Of a DNA stretch of 64,000 nt, positions 16,838-25,104 are shown piece by piece (position 1 is the first letter of the stretch; each line of letters begins with the position of its first letter). The notes beneath the pieces were generated by a model that did no database searches, was not told the origin of the DNA, and saw only the letters and a program-made list of their open reading frames with translations. Origin of the DNA: Nocardia asteroides. Lineage in GTDB: Bacteria > Actinomycetota > Actinomycetes > Mycobacteriales > Mycobacteriaceae. The DNA is taken from contig NZ_CP089214.1 in the NCBI RefSeq assembly GCF_021183625.1, positions 1,922,001 to 1,986,000 of the forward strand, given 5' to 3'. The translations under genes and the position numbers were made by a program.

Positions 16838-18210
16838 TGGACGTCCGGATCGACGCGCTCGGCCCGGCCGGCGCCTACCGCTCCCGGGAGCGGCTTCCGC
16901 TGACCGCGCTCTCCGGCGCGACCGTCGGCGAGATCAGCCAGGTGCCGCCGCTCTACGTGCGCCGCACGCTGACCGCCATGCGCGCCGCCACCGTGCTCCC
17001 GGTGCCGGAGCGGCTGGCCGCGCTGGAGCGGGCGGCCGAGCTCTTCCTGCACGGCACGGTGGCCGGGCTCGATCCGCACGAGTACGCCCGCCTGGTCTCC
17101 ACCGTCTCCGGGGTGCCGCTCGCGGTGGTGCGGCAGTCGGTGCAGTGGGTCGCCGACGTGCTGCGGGCCCAGCGCGAGACCCGCACGCTCGCCATGCCGC
17201 GCGGCGCGGTGGACGCGTGGGACGCCGAGCGCACGCGCACCGGGTCGGGGGTCTGGACCCGCCGCGGCGACCTGTTCGCGGTGCACGCGGCGGGTAACAC
17301 CCCCGCGGTGCACGGCCTCTGGCCGGAGGCGCTCGCGCTCGGCTACAAGGTCGCGGTGCGGCCGTCGACCCGCGAGCCGTTCACCCCGTTCCGGCTGATC
17401 ACGGCGCTGCGCGAGGCGGGCTTCCCGCCGGACACGGTGACCCTGCTGCCGACCGACTACGCCGCCGCGGACGTGATCATCGCGGAGTCCGACTACGCCA
17501 TCGTCTACGGCGGCCAGGACGTGGTGGACAAGTACGGCGGCGACCCGCGGGTGCTCACCCAGGGGCCGGGGCGCTCCAAGATCCTGATCACCGCGGAGGT
17601 CGACTGGCGGTCGCGGATCGAGCTGCTCGCGGGCTCGGTGAGCCACCTCGGCGGCACCGCCTGCACCTGCGCCACCGCCGTGCTGGTCGAGGGCGACCCG
17701 GAGCCGGTGGCGGCGGCGCTGGCCGAGGCGCTGGCCGCCATCCCGAGCCTGCCCGCCGACCACCCGGACGCCGTCCTCACCGTGCAGCCCATCGAGTCGG
17801 CCCGCGCGATGGACCGGTACCTGCACGCGGCCGCCGGGGACGCCAGGGCGCTGCTCGGCGGCGACACCATCGTCGACGAGCTGCCCGGCGGCGGCGCTGT
17901 GCTGCGGCCCGCGGTGCACCTGGTGCCGGACGGCGGCGACCCGCGGCTCGGGATCGAGCTCGGCTTCCCGTGCGTGTGGGTCGGGCGGTGGCGGCCGGAG
18001 GACGGCATCGCCCCGCTGCGGAACTCGCTGGTGCTCACCGCCATGACCACCCGGCGCGCCCTGATCGACCGGCTGCTGGACGAGCCGAGCATCACCAACC
18101 TCTACCTCGGCGACAACCCGACCACCTGGCTCCGCCCCGGCGTCCCGCACGACGGCTACCTGGGCGAACACCTCATGCGGAGCAAGGGCATGATCCGCGG
18201 CGCGCGCTGA
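16837..18210 (+). CDS. Acyl reductase of the LuxC / EhpG-like aldehyde-dehydrogenase superfamily
   Basis: A 457-residue protein of the aldehyde-dehydrogenase superfamily. The cofactor side shows VHAAGNTPAVHGLW and KVAVRPSTREP (about residues 150-185), the acyl-accepting cysteine is probably Cys276 or Cys278 in GGTACTCAT, and FPCVWVGRW lies near the C-terminus. LuxC and EhpG relatives take an activated acyl group, form a thioester and reduce it with NADPH to an aldehyde. Overlap with the adenylating gene makes a two-part carboxylate-to-aldehyde module. The substrate is not known; no phenazine core genes are in the window. Confidence 0.75.
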   Translation: MDVRIDALGPAGAYRSRERLPLTALSGATVGEISQVPPLYVRRTLTAMRAATVLPVPERLAALERAAELFLHGTVAGLDPHEYARLVSTVSGVPLAVVRQSVQWVADVLRAQRETRTLAMPRGAVDAWDAERTRTGSGVWTRRGDLFAVHAAGNTPAVHGLWPEALALGYKVAVRPSTREPFTPFRLITALREAGFPPDTVTLLPTDYAAADVIIAESDYAIVYGGQDVVDKYGGDPRVLTQGPGRSKILITAEVDWRSRIELLAGSVSHLGGTACTCATAVLVEGDPEPVAAALAEALAAIPSLPADHPDAVLTVQPIESARAMDRYLHAAAGDARALLGGDTIVDELPGGGAVLRPAVHLVPDGGDPRLGIELGFPCVWVGRWRPEDGIAPLRNSLVLTAMTTRRALIDRLLDEPSITNLYLGDNPTTWLRPGVPHDGYLGEHLMRSKGMIRGAR

Positions 18211-18260
18211 CCGGCGACCCGGTGCGCGGCCGCGCGCACCGGTGTCGCAGGATCGGAAGC

Positions 18261-18770
18261 ATGGCTATCGACCTCCCCACCGTGGCGCAGATTCGCGAGA
18301 TCCCGGCATCGCTCACCGCGGACGTGACCGAGCGCGAGATCGACGCCAACGGCCACATGAACGTCGTCTACTACCTGCGGCACGGCATCGTGGCCGCGGA
18401 CGCGCTGCTGCAGACCGCCGGTCTCGACGACCGCTACCGCCGCGAGCGCGGGATGGGGCTCTTCACCACCGAGCACCACCTGCGCTACCTCAGCGAGCTG
18501 CGGCTCGGCGACTCGCTGGCGGTGCACGCCCGGGTGCTGGAGCGCAGCGCCAAGGCGGTGCACATGATGGCCTTCCTGGTCGACCAGGGCCGGGACCGGC
18601 TCGCCAACACCGTGGAGATCCTGCTGGTGCACGTGGATCTGGAGCTGCGCCGCTCGGCCCCCATCCCCGATGACCTGGCCGCCGCGCTGGACGAGATGAT
18701 CGCCGCCTCCGGCAAGCTGGAGTGGGCGGCACCGGTCACCGGGGTGATGGGGATCCGTCAGCCCTCCTGA
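18261..18770 (+). CDS. Hotdog-fold acyl-CoA thioesterase (4HBT family)
   Basis: A 169-residue single-hotdog protein. EREIDANGHMNVVYYLRHG (about residues 25-44) is the 4-hydroxybenzoyl-CoA thioesterase-type motif, with Asp in the D-x-N-G-H-M-N signature. It probably hydrolyses acyl-CoA or acyl-protein thioesters. It follows the LuxC/EhpG-like gene by 50 bases on the same strand, so it may supply or edit the acyl substrate of that pair. Its 3' end overlaps the convergent permease gene by 13 bases. Confidence 0.8.
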   Translation: MAIDLPTVAQIREIPASLTADVTEREIDANGHMNVVYYLRHGIVAADALLQTAGLDDRYRRERGMGLFTTEHHLRYLSELRLGDSLAVHARVLERSAKAVHMMAFLVDQGRDRLANTVEILLVHVDLELRRSAPIPDDLAAALDEMIAASGKLEWAAPVTGVMGIRQPS

Positions 18771-20368
18771 GCCACCGCCTCCTCCTTCGGCTCCGGGTCC
18801 GGCTCCGGTTTCGGCTCCGCCGGGGCGGGTTTCGGCAGCAGCGAGTAGGCGAGGCAGACCACCGCGAAGAAGAGGTAGCCGAGCGCGACCTGCGGGGCCG
18901 CCGCCCACGCCACCTCGGGGGCGTGGATCAGCCCGATCCAGCTGAGCACCGCGCCGACCAGCGCCGCGATCGCGGCGGCGTGGAACCGCTTGTCCAGCAC
19001 GAAGGTCACCAGCGCGCCGAGCACCAGCCCGGCCAGCACCGCGCCCTCGCCGAGGATCTGCAGCCCGTGGTAGACGACGCCCGCCTGGCCGAGCGCCTCC
19101 TCCCCCACCTTCTCCGCGCTGGTGCCCGCGGCGCTCAGGGCGTTGTCGATCAACCCGACCGCCCACTCCGCCAGGTTCGGCAGCAGCGCCGCGACCACCG
19201 CGACCGCGTGCAGCTTCGGCACCGCCTGGAAGGCCTGGGCGCCGATGAGCAGCCCGATGTAGAGCAGGATCGGCACGATCGCCGGGATCGGCAGGATCGT
19301 GGCGAGCACGCCGAAGAGCCCGAGCAGGCACATCACCCCGATGGCCGCCCCCGCGGCGAGCGAGTAGCCGGTGCGGCCGCCCGCGTCCTTCCAGCCGGGG
19401 TGGCCGATGTAGACGGCGGGCGGGAACGGCGAGCCGAAGCCGGCGCCGAGCACCGCGCCGAAGCCGTCGGCCAGCAGCACGCTGCGCAGGTTGTAGTTGT
19501 CGCCCGCGGCGGCGGCGCTCTCCACGTTGCTCATGGCCTCGGTGAAGTTGTAGACGCCGAGCGGGATGGCCGTGGCGAGCAGCGGGGCCAGGTCGCCGAG
19601 CCCGTCGAAGAGCAGGTCGAGCCGTAGGTCGGGCAGCCCGAGCGCGATATCGCCGACCGCGGCGGAGACGTCCGGCGCGGACATGTACCCGCCGATCCAG
19701 CCGATGGCCGTGCCGACCAGCAGCGCGACCAGCCCGACCGGGACGTTGCCGGGCAGCTTCACGTCGGTGAAGAAGCCGATCAGGATGATGGCGAGCACCG
19801 GGAGCCCGATCCAGGCCGCCTCCCACATCTGCGCGGCCGGGCGCATGGCGATGAAGGTGATCGAGATCCCGGCCAGGGTGCCGAGCATGGCCGCGCGCGG
19901 GGTGATCTTCCGGATGAACGGCCCGACGAAGGCGCCGATCATCACGATCACGCCGATCATGAAGGCCCACGCCAACCCCGCCGACCAGGCCCGCAGGGCG
20001 TCGCCGGTCTGCAGGTAGATGGGCAGCATGACGACGAAGACCACGATGAACATGTGCGGCACGCTCGGCCCGTACGGCAGCGCGGTCACGGTGTCGCGGT
20101 TCTCGCGCCGTGCCAGCCTGCGGGCCAGCACCATGTAGTAGAGGTTGCCGAGCACCAGCGCGACGCCGAGCGCGGGCAGCACGGTGCCGAGCACGTCGCC
20201 GCTCGGGATCTTCACCACCGCGATCGAGAGCGTGGTGAGCGTGAGGACATTGACCAGGATGTTGAAGGCCAGCCCGAAGAAGGCGTTGGTGTCGCCCCTG
20301 GTCCACCACGGGAGCCGCAGCGGCGGGGCGGGTTCGGCCTGTTCGGCCGGTTTCGTGTCGAGCGTCAT
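18758..20368 (-). CDS. NCS2/AzgA-like nucleobase permease family transporter
   Basis: A 536-residue membrane protein with about 12-14 hydrophobic segments and a charged, Pro/Glu-rich cytoplasmic C-terminus. It shows the shape of the NCS2/sulfate-permease fold: TALPYGPSVPHMFIVVF in helix 3, GVYNFTEAMSNVESAAAAGD before helix 8 and GSPFPPAVYIGHPGWKD after it. It probably imports a purine, pyrimidine or related nitrogen compound. The upstream cysteine hydrolase ends 13 bases away on the same strand, suggesting uptake followed by hydrolysis of the same N-compound. The exact substrate is inferred only from that pairing. Confidence 0.7.
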   Translation of the reverse strand: MTLDTKPAEQAEPAPPLRLPWWTRGDTNAFFGLAFNILVNVLTLTTLSIAVVKIPSGDVLGTVLPALGVALVLGNLYYMVLARRLARRENRDTVTALPYGPSVPHMFIVVFVVMLPIYLQTGDALRAWSAGLAWAFMIGVIVMIGAFVGPFIRKITPRAAMLGTLAGISITFIAMRPAAQMWEAAWIGLPVLAIILIGFFTDVKLPGNVPVGLVALLVGTAIGWIGGYMSAPDVSAAVGDIALGLPDLRLDLLFDGLGDLAPLLATAIPLGVYNFTEAMSNVESAAAAGDNYNLRSVLLADGFGAVLGAGFGSPFPPAVYIGHPGWKDAGGRTGYSLAAGAAIGVMCLLGLFGVLATILPIPAIVPILLYIGLLIGAQAFQAVPKLHAVAVVAALLPNLAEWAVGLIDNALSAAGTSAEKVGEEALGQAGVVYHGLQILGEGAVLAGLVLGALVTFVLDKRFHAAAIAALVGAVLSWIGLIHAPEVAWAAAPQVALGYLFFAVVCLAYSLLPKPAPAEPKPEPDPEPKEEAVAQEG

Positions 20369-20381
20369 CGCGAGATCCTGT

Positions 20382-21071
20382 TCAACGGGCCGGGCTCGGG
20401 GCGGGGGCGAGCGCGTCGAGCACGGCCGCCGAATCGGCGGTCCAGCCGAAGATGCCGCCCTGGGCGGCGATCATGGCCAGCCCGACCCGCTGGAATTCGG
20501 GGAAGTACGAGCCGACGCAGTCGGCCACGACCAGGCACTCGTAGCCGCGGTCGTTCGCCTCGCGCACGGTGGTGTGCACGCAGACCTCGGTGGTCACCCC
20601 GGTGACCAGCAGCGAGGTGATGCCGCGGCGCTCCAGCTCGGCGGCGAGGCCGGTGCCGTAGAAGGCGCCCTTGCCGGGCTTGTCGATCACCACCTCGCCC
20701 TCGATCGGCGCCAGCTCGTCCACGATGTCGTGGCCGTACTCGCCGCGGATCAGGATTCGGCCGAAGGCGCCGGGGTCGCCGATGCGCTGGGACGGGGTGC
20801 CGCGGCGCAGTTTCGCTGGCGGGCAGTCGGAGAGGTCGGGCAGGTGCCCCTCCCTGGTGTGGATCACCGGCAGCCCGGCCGCCCGCGCCGCGGCGATCAG
20901 CCGGGCCAGCGGCGGGATCACGCTGCGTAGTTGCTCCACGTCGTTGCCGAGGCTCGCGCCGAATCCGCCGGGTAGCAGGAAGTCCCGCTGCATGTCGATC
21001 ACCAGCAGCGCGGTGCCGCCCGGGTCGAAGGTGAACTGGTCCGGCTGAGCCGGGACGTGACGGGGAGTCAT
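20382..21071 (-). CDS. Isochorismatase-like cysteine hydrolase (RutB/BiuH type)
   Basis: A 229-residue hydrolase with the full family triad: Asp26 in LVIDMQRDF, Lys131 in [10 protein letters not shown] and Cys164 in TTEVCVHTT, plus a V-T-G-V-T stretch forming the cis-peptide before the cysteine. Such enzymes cut C-N bonds of ureidoacrylate, biuret, nicotinamide or similar amides. Sequence context ([24 protein letters not shown]) is closest in style to RutB/biuret hydrolases. It is first in a two-gene operon with the NCS2-type permease. I chose ATG 21069-21071; the frame is open upstream but the extension is not family-like. Confidence 0.85.
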   Translation of the reverse strand: MTPRHVPAQPDQFTFDPGGTALLVIDMQRDFLLPGGFGASLGNDVEQLRSVIPPLARLIAAARAAGLPVIHTREGHLPDLSDCPPAKLRRGTPSQRIGDPGAFGRILIRGEYGHDIVDELAPIEGEVVIDKPGKGAFYGTGLAAELERRGITSLLVTGVTTEVCVHTTVREANDRGYECLVVADCVGSYFPEFQRVGLAMIAAQGGIFGWTADSAAVLDALAPAPSPAR

Positions 21072-21217
21072 GGCGGTCGCCCTTCCGCGCCGAGCATCGG
21101 CACCCGTCGATTGTGAAAAGGGTGTGTGACTCGGGTGCGGCCCCCGTGTATCCGCTGTGTTAGCGATTCGGTCGCCGTGCCGGTAAATTGGAACAGGTTT
21201 CACTTCGAGGAGGCAGC

Positions 21218-21688
21218 GTGGATGTCGCGACCCTTGGCGACCTGGTGATGACCGGGTTCCAGAAGCTGGGCTTCATCCGGTATGCCGGAATCGAGGGCGT
21301 CGAGTTCGCCGAGGGGCGCAATGCCGTCGCCATGACGCCGGGCCGGGAGCACCTGAACCACAACGGCGACGTGCACGCCGCGGTGCTGTTCGGGCTGGCG
21401 GAGACGGCGGCCATGGGCGCGGCGGTCTCCGGGATCGCGGCGCACATGGCGGATTCGTTCGTGGTCGCCAGGGACGGCCGGATCGAGTACCTGGCCAGGG
21501 CGAAGGGTGCGGCGGGGCGGTTCCTGGCGACCGCCGAGCTTCCCGATGACACCCTGGAGAGGTTGCGCACCGAGGCGGCGGCGCGCAGGCCGGTGGAGTT
21601 CACCGTGCCGGTGCGGATCACCGGCGGCGACGAAACCGTGGTCGCCGCCGCGAGTTTCACCGCGGTCATCCGGCCAAGGCGGAGCTGA
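21218..21688 (+). CDS. Hotdog-fold thioesterase-like protein (DUF4442/PaaI type)
   Basis: A 156-residue single-domain protein with the hotdog pattern: [21 protein letters not shown] (split between about residues 47 and 67) is the central helix and catalytic region of PaaI/YiiD-type thioesterases, followed by a strand [11 protein letters not shown] chose GTG 21218 because GAGGAGG is directly upstream; a TTG at 21188 would add ten residues. It is divergent from the cysteine hydrolase (146-base gap) and 58 bases before the nuclease/helicase cassette, with which it is not evidently coupled. Confidence 0.75.
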   Translation: MDVATLGDLVMTGFQKLGFIRYAGIEGVEFAEGRNAVAMTPGREHLNHNGDVHAAVLFGLAETAAMGAAVSGIAAHMADSFVVARDGRIEYLARAKGAAGRFLATAELPDDTLERLRTEAAARRPVEFTVPVRITGGDETVVAAASFTAVIRPRRS

Positions 21689-21746
21689 CTCGCGAATACT
21701 GGAAGATACTGGACTTCACTGGAAGTTCTGATTACAGTCCGGCAGT

Positions 21747-22538
21747 GTGCCGGACAATGCCGAGCAACTCGAGGATCGCATCGCGGAACTGCGCGCTGCG
21801 GTTCGGCGCGCGGTCGCCGCGGGTGATCGCGCCACGGCCCGGCAACTGCGCGCGGAGCTGCGCCGCGCGGAGAACGACTGGGACGACGCCGTGCTCGGGC
21901 TGCAACCGGGCGCCGAGCCGGTCCGCGAGATCGTCCCCGCGGTCCCGGTGCGCGAGCACGTGCACCGGGCGCTCACCCTGCTCGGCGCGCCCGCCGCGCC
22001 GAAACTGGTGCTCGCGGTGCACGACGCCTTCTTCTCCGGCGACCTGGTCGCCGCCAGGCTGACCAGCCTGCGCCGGGACGAGGAGCGCTCCTTCCGGGCC
22101 GCGCCGCTGGCCCGGCCGTACTACATCTGCTCGGCGCTCAACGCCGACCTGCTCGCGCCCGCGCGCGGGCTGCTCGCGGTGAGCAGCTGGCCCACCGAAC
22201 GGCGCGTGGTCGGGCCGCTCAGCCCGCGCGTCGACCTGCTGACCGCGACCATCCGGCTCGCCGAGCACCTCGCCGCGCTCCCCGACCCGGGGCCGGACGC
22301 CAGGCGGGTGGTGTGGAAGCTGGCCGTCTCGGTGCCGGGAGTGCGCGGCGCCCCGGACGCGATCGACCTCGAGCGGGTCGTCGAGTCCGCGGGCCGGGAA
22401 CTGGCCGTGCACCGCGCCGACGACGCCGCGCACCGGCTGCGCGCCGCCGAGCGGGCGAGCGCGCAACTCGACGACACGGCACAGCTGTTCGGCGTCCGCC
22501 TGGCTGTGACCGGAACGCGACGAAAGGAGGCCGGGTGA
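21747..22538 (+). CDS. Unknown protein A of the split nuclease/helicase cassette
   Basis: A 263-residue protein I cannot assign. It starts at GTG 21747 and opens with a charged coiled-coil-like helix (about residues 4-45, heptads of Leu/Ala with Glu/Arg). The body has the segment RPYYICSALNADLLAPARG near residue 115 and a C-terminal helix. There is no signal peptide or membrane segment. Its stop overlaps the nuclease start (GTGA), and AAAGGAGG just before that start lies inside this gene, so the two are made together. A DNA-binding or adaptor role for the nuclease is a guess from context. Confidence 0.6.
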   Translation: MPDNAEQLEDRIAELRAAVRRAVAAGDRATARQLRAELRRAENDWDDAVLGLQPGAEPVREIVPAVPVREHVHRALTLLGAPAAPKLVLAVHDAFFSGDLVAARLTSLRRDEERSFRAAPLARPYYICSALNADLLAPARGLLAVSSWPTERRVVGPLSPRVDLLTATIRLAEHLAALPDPGPDARRVVWKLAVSVPGVRGAPDAIDLERVVESAGRELAVHRADDAAHRLRAAERASAQLDDTAQLFGVRLAVTGTRRKEAG

Positions 22539-23626
22539 CCACTCCGCTCCCGGCACGCTTGGACCGGCTGCGCGGCACCGCGACCGGGTGCAGGCACAAT
22601 GCCCGCACCATCGCGGCGCTCACCGCGAACCCCGGCTGCGCGCGGCGCGCCCTGCTCGACGCCGCCGCGGTGGACAAGACCGTGATCGCGCGGGAACTCG
22701 GCTTCCCGCCCCGCTTCGGCCAGTCCCAATTCGCCATCACCAGGGGCAATGCCTTCGAGGCGATGGTGAAGGCGAACGGCTGCGCCGAGCTGCTCGCGCT
22801 GCTCCGCACCGAGCTGGAGCTCAGCGTCCCCGAGGTCGAGTACTACGACCTCGCCTCGGTCGGCGACAACACCGCGAACGCGGTGCGCTACCGCCGGACA
22901 CGGCAGCTCTTCGACCACGCCGTCGTCACCGGCGAGGGCACGCTCTTCGACCATCCGCTGCTCCGCCTCGACATCGCCGGGGCCACCGCGTATCTGGAGC
23001 CGGACGTGGTGGCGCTGCGGCTCGGCGGCCAATTCCACGTGGTGGAGATCAAGTCCTTCGCGGTGGTGGACGGCCAGGCCGACCCGGCGCAGGTGGCGGC
23101 GGCGGCCAGGCAGTCGGCGGTGTACGTGATCGCGCTGCGCGAGCTCATCGCCGACCTCGGCGAGGACCCGGACGCGCTGGTCTCGCACAACGGCATCCTG
23201 GTCTGCACCAACGACTTCACCAACCGCCCCACCGCCGCCCTGGTCGACCTGCGCAAGCAGATCGCGGTGGTCGGCCGCCAGCTCTCCCGGCTGACCTCGA
23301 TCGAGCAGCTGCTCGACCAGCTGCCCGACGGCGTCAGCTTCGAGCCGGGGCCCGAGCTGGCCCGCACCGTCGCCGGAATCGACGCGCGCTACACCCCGGA
23401 GTGCATGGCGAGTTGCGAGCTCGCCTTCGCCTGCCGCGCCGAGGCCAGGCAGGAGGGAACGGTGGACGTGCTCGGCCGCGGCGTCTGCGACGACCTGGGC
23501 GGATTGGAGGACATCGCCACCGTGCTCGGCCTCGCCGACGGCTCGGTCGAGCCACCCGCCGAATTCGACGACATCGCCCGGCTGCTCCGGCAGGCGCGGC
23601 GGATGCGGCTGGAGATCGCCGGGTGA
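22535..23626 (+). CDS. PD-(D/E)XK nuclease with Cas4/Dna2-like cysteine cluster
   Basis: A 363-residue protein with a RecB/Cas4-type nuclease core: Asp157 in EPDVV, Glu171-x-Lys173 in VVEIKSF and the QxxxY motif Gln193...Tyr197. Cysteines occur at 19 and 35 near the N-terminus and as C290-x3-C294-x5-C300-x17-C318 near the C-terminus. This bracketing of the nuclease core is how Cas4, AddB and Dna2 ligate a 4Fe-4S cluster. It should cut single-stranded or flapped DNA ends. GTG 22535 has AAAGGAGG five bases upstream and overlaps the previous stop. Its own stop overlaps the next gene (GTGA). The nuclease call is strong; the cluster is inferred. Confidence 0.75.
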   Translation: MTTPLPARLDRLRGTATGCRHNARTIAALTANPGCARRALLDAAAVDKTVIARELGFPPRFGQSQFAITRGNAFEAMVKANGCAELLALLRTELELSVPEVEYYDLASVGDNTANAVRYRRTRQLFDHAVVTGEGTLFDHPLLRLDIAGATAYLEPDVVALRLGGQFHVVEIKSFAVVDGQADPAQVAAAARQSAVYVIALRELIADLGEDPDALVSHNGILVCTNDFTNRPTAALVDLRKQIAVVGRQLSRLTSIEQLLDQLPDGVSFEPGPELARTVAGIDARYTPECMASCELAFACRAEARQEGTVDVLGRGVCDDLGGLEDIATVLGLADGSVEPPAEFDDIARLLRQARRMRLEIAG

Positions 23627-25104
23627 GCGTGCTGACCGCGCTGGCCAGGCTGGAGGCGGTGCGCGCCGGGCGCGCGCAGCCGATCGCCGGGGTCTGCCAC
23701 ACGCACCTGGCCCGGCGGCCGCTGGTGCTGGTCCCGCTGAAGCTGGCTGGCGAGGCCGCGGCGCCGCTCGCGCTGCTGGCGGGCACCGCGGCGGACGAGC
23801 CGCGGCTGCTCGTCGTGCCGCAGCCGCGCGACCGGGTGCTGCGGCTGCGCTTCATCGCGCAGCTGGCCGAGATCGTGCTGCCCTACGTCGCCGAGCACAC
23901 CGTCGAGGTCGAGGAGAAGACCACGAAGGCGGGCGAGACCTACACCCGCTGCCTGGACGCCCCGCAGCTGTGGACGCCGAACGCCGCCGGGATCGAATTC
24001 CTGCGGCTGCTCGGGCGCTCGGTCCGCTTCCACCGCACCGAGGGCGAGAACCCGGTGCCGCCGGAGGTCCCGCTGCTCGGCCGCTGGCTCACCTGGTTCT
24101 GCGACCGCGCCGAGCACCCGGGCTCGGCGGTGCTGCTGCCGATGACCTCGGTGCTCGCCGCGCACTGGGCGAGCGGCCAGTCCGCGCTGGAGGATGCCAA
24201 CCTGGCCGCGCTGCTCGGCTGGATCGCGCCGCCGCCGGGGCGCTCCGGCGCCGAGGCCGCCGCGCGCGCCGAGGATCCGCTCGCCGTTCCGCCCGCGGGC
24301 CCGGCCACCGACCCCGGCTTCGACAACGAGGAGCTGGCGCCACTGATCACCGGCTACGACGAGGCGCCGGAGGGCGCGGCGAAGGTCACCGCCGAGCAGC
24401 GGCTGCGCCGCGCCCTGCTGCGCCAGCTGGAGCCGACCTGGCAGCTGCTCTGGCAGGGGCTGAACCTGCTGCGCGCGCTGCCGGAGGGCGCGCACGTGCC
24501 CGGGCGCTGGAACGACGACATCGGCGCGTTCAGCTACTTCCTCGGCACGGTCCCGGAGGGGGTGCCGCAGCCGCGCCGCGACTCCGCGGTCTCGGCGGTG
24601 CGCAGGCTGCTGGACCGGGAGCGCGCGCTGGAGCGGTACGAGGCCGAGCGCGCCTTCGACGACCCGCGGCTCATGCTGGAGCACCGGCTGGCGGGCGCGG
24701 CCTTCCACGGCACCGTCGTCGACGCCGACCCCGCCCGGGTCACCGTGCCGGAGGGCAAGAGCAAGAAGGTGCTCCGCCCTGCCCTCCGGGTGCGGAGCAG
24801 CGACCCGTTCGTCCCGGTGCCCGGCGAGAAGCTGTGCAATATCGGCTACCCCAAGCAGTCGGGCGAGGTGCTCGAGGTCGACGGCGACACCGTCCTGCTG
24901 GAGCTCTCCGGCGGGATGGGCCGCAAGCTGGTCGCCGAGCCCGGCACCGTGCCCGGGGTCGGCACCGCGGTCGGCTTCGCCCGCTTCTCCCCCGCCGGGT
25001 CGTCCCGGCCCACCTCGCTGCCGAGCCGGGAGGAGACGCCGTGGACGCACGGCGGCCCGCCGCCGGAGTGGCTGCCCACCGCGGACACCTTCGAGGAGCT
25101 GTGA
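23623..25104 (+). CDS. Unknown protein C of the split nuclease/helicase cassette
   Basis: A 493-residue soluble protein I do not recognise. It starts at GTG 23623 within the nuclease stop and ends overlapping the helicase start (GTGA). Visible features are an N-terminal domain with VPLKLAGEAAAPLALLAGT, a Trp-rich middle (WLTWFCDRAE, HWASGQSALEDANLAALLGW) near residues 150-205, and a C-terminal beta-rich part with CNIGYPKQSGEVLEVDGDT near residue 405 that may be an OB- or SH3-like module. A nucleic-acid-binding platform linking nuclease and helicase is a possible role. No catalytic motif is seen. Confidence 0.6.
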   Translation: MSVLTALARLEAVRAGRAQPIAGVCHTHLARRPLVLVPLKLAGEAAAPLALLAGTAADEPRLLVVPQPRDRVLRLRFIAQLAEIVLPYVAEHTVEVEEKTTKAGETYTRCLDAPQLWTPNAAGIEFLRLLGRSVRFHRTEGENPVPPEVPLLGRWLTWFCDRAEHPGSAVLLPMTSVLAAHWASGQSALEDANLAALLGWIAPPPGRSGAEAAARAEDPLAVPPAGPATDPGFDNEELAPLITGYDEAPEGAAKVTAEQRLRRALLRQLEPTWQLLWQGLNLLRALPEGAHVPGRWNDDIGAFSYFLGTVPEGVPQPRRDSAVSAVRRLLDRERALERYEAERAFDDPRLMLEHRLAGAAFHGTVVDADPARVTVPEGKSKKVLRPALRVRSSDPFVPVPGEKLCNIGYPKQSGEVLEVDGDTVLLELSGGMGRKLVAEPGTVPGVGTAVGFARFSPAGSSRPTSLPSREETPWTHGGPPPEWLPTADTFEEL

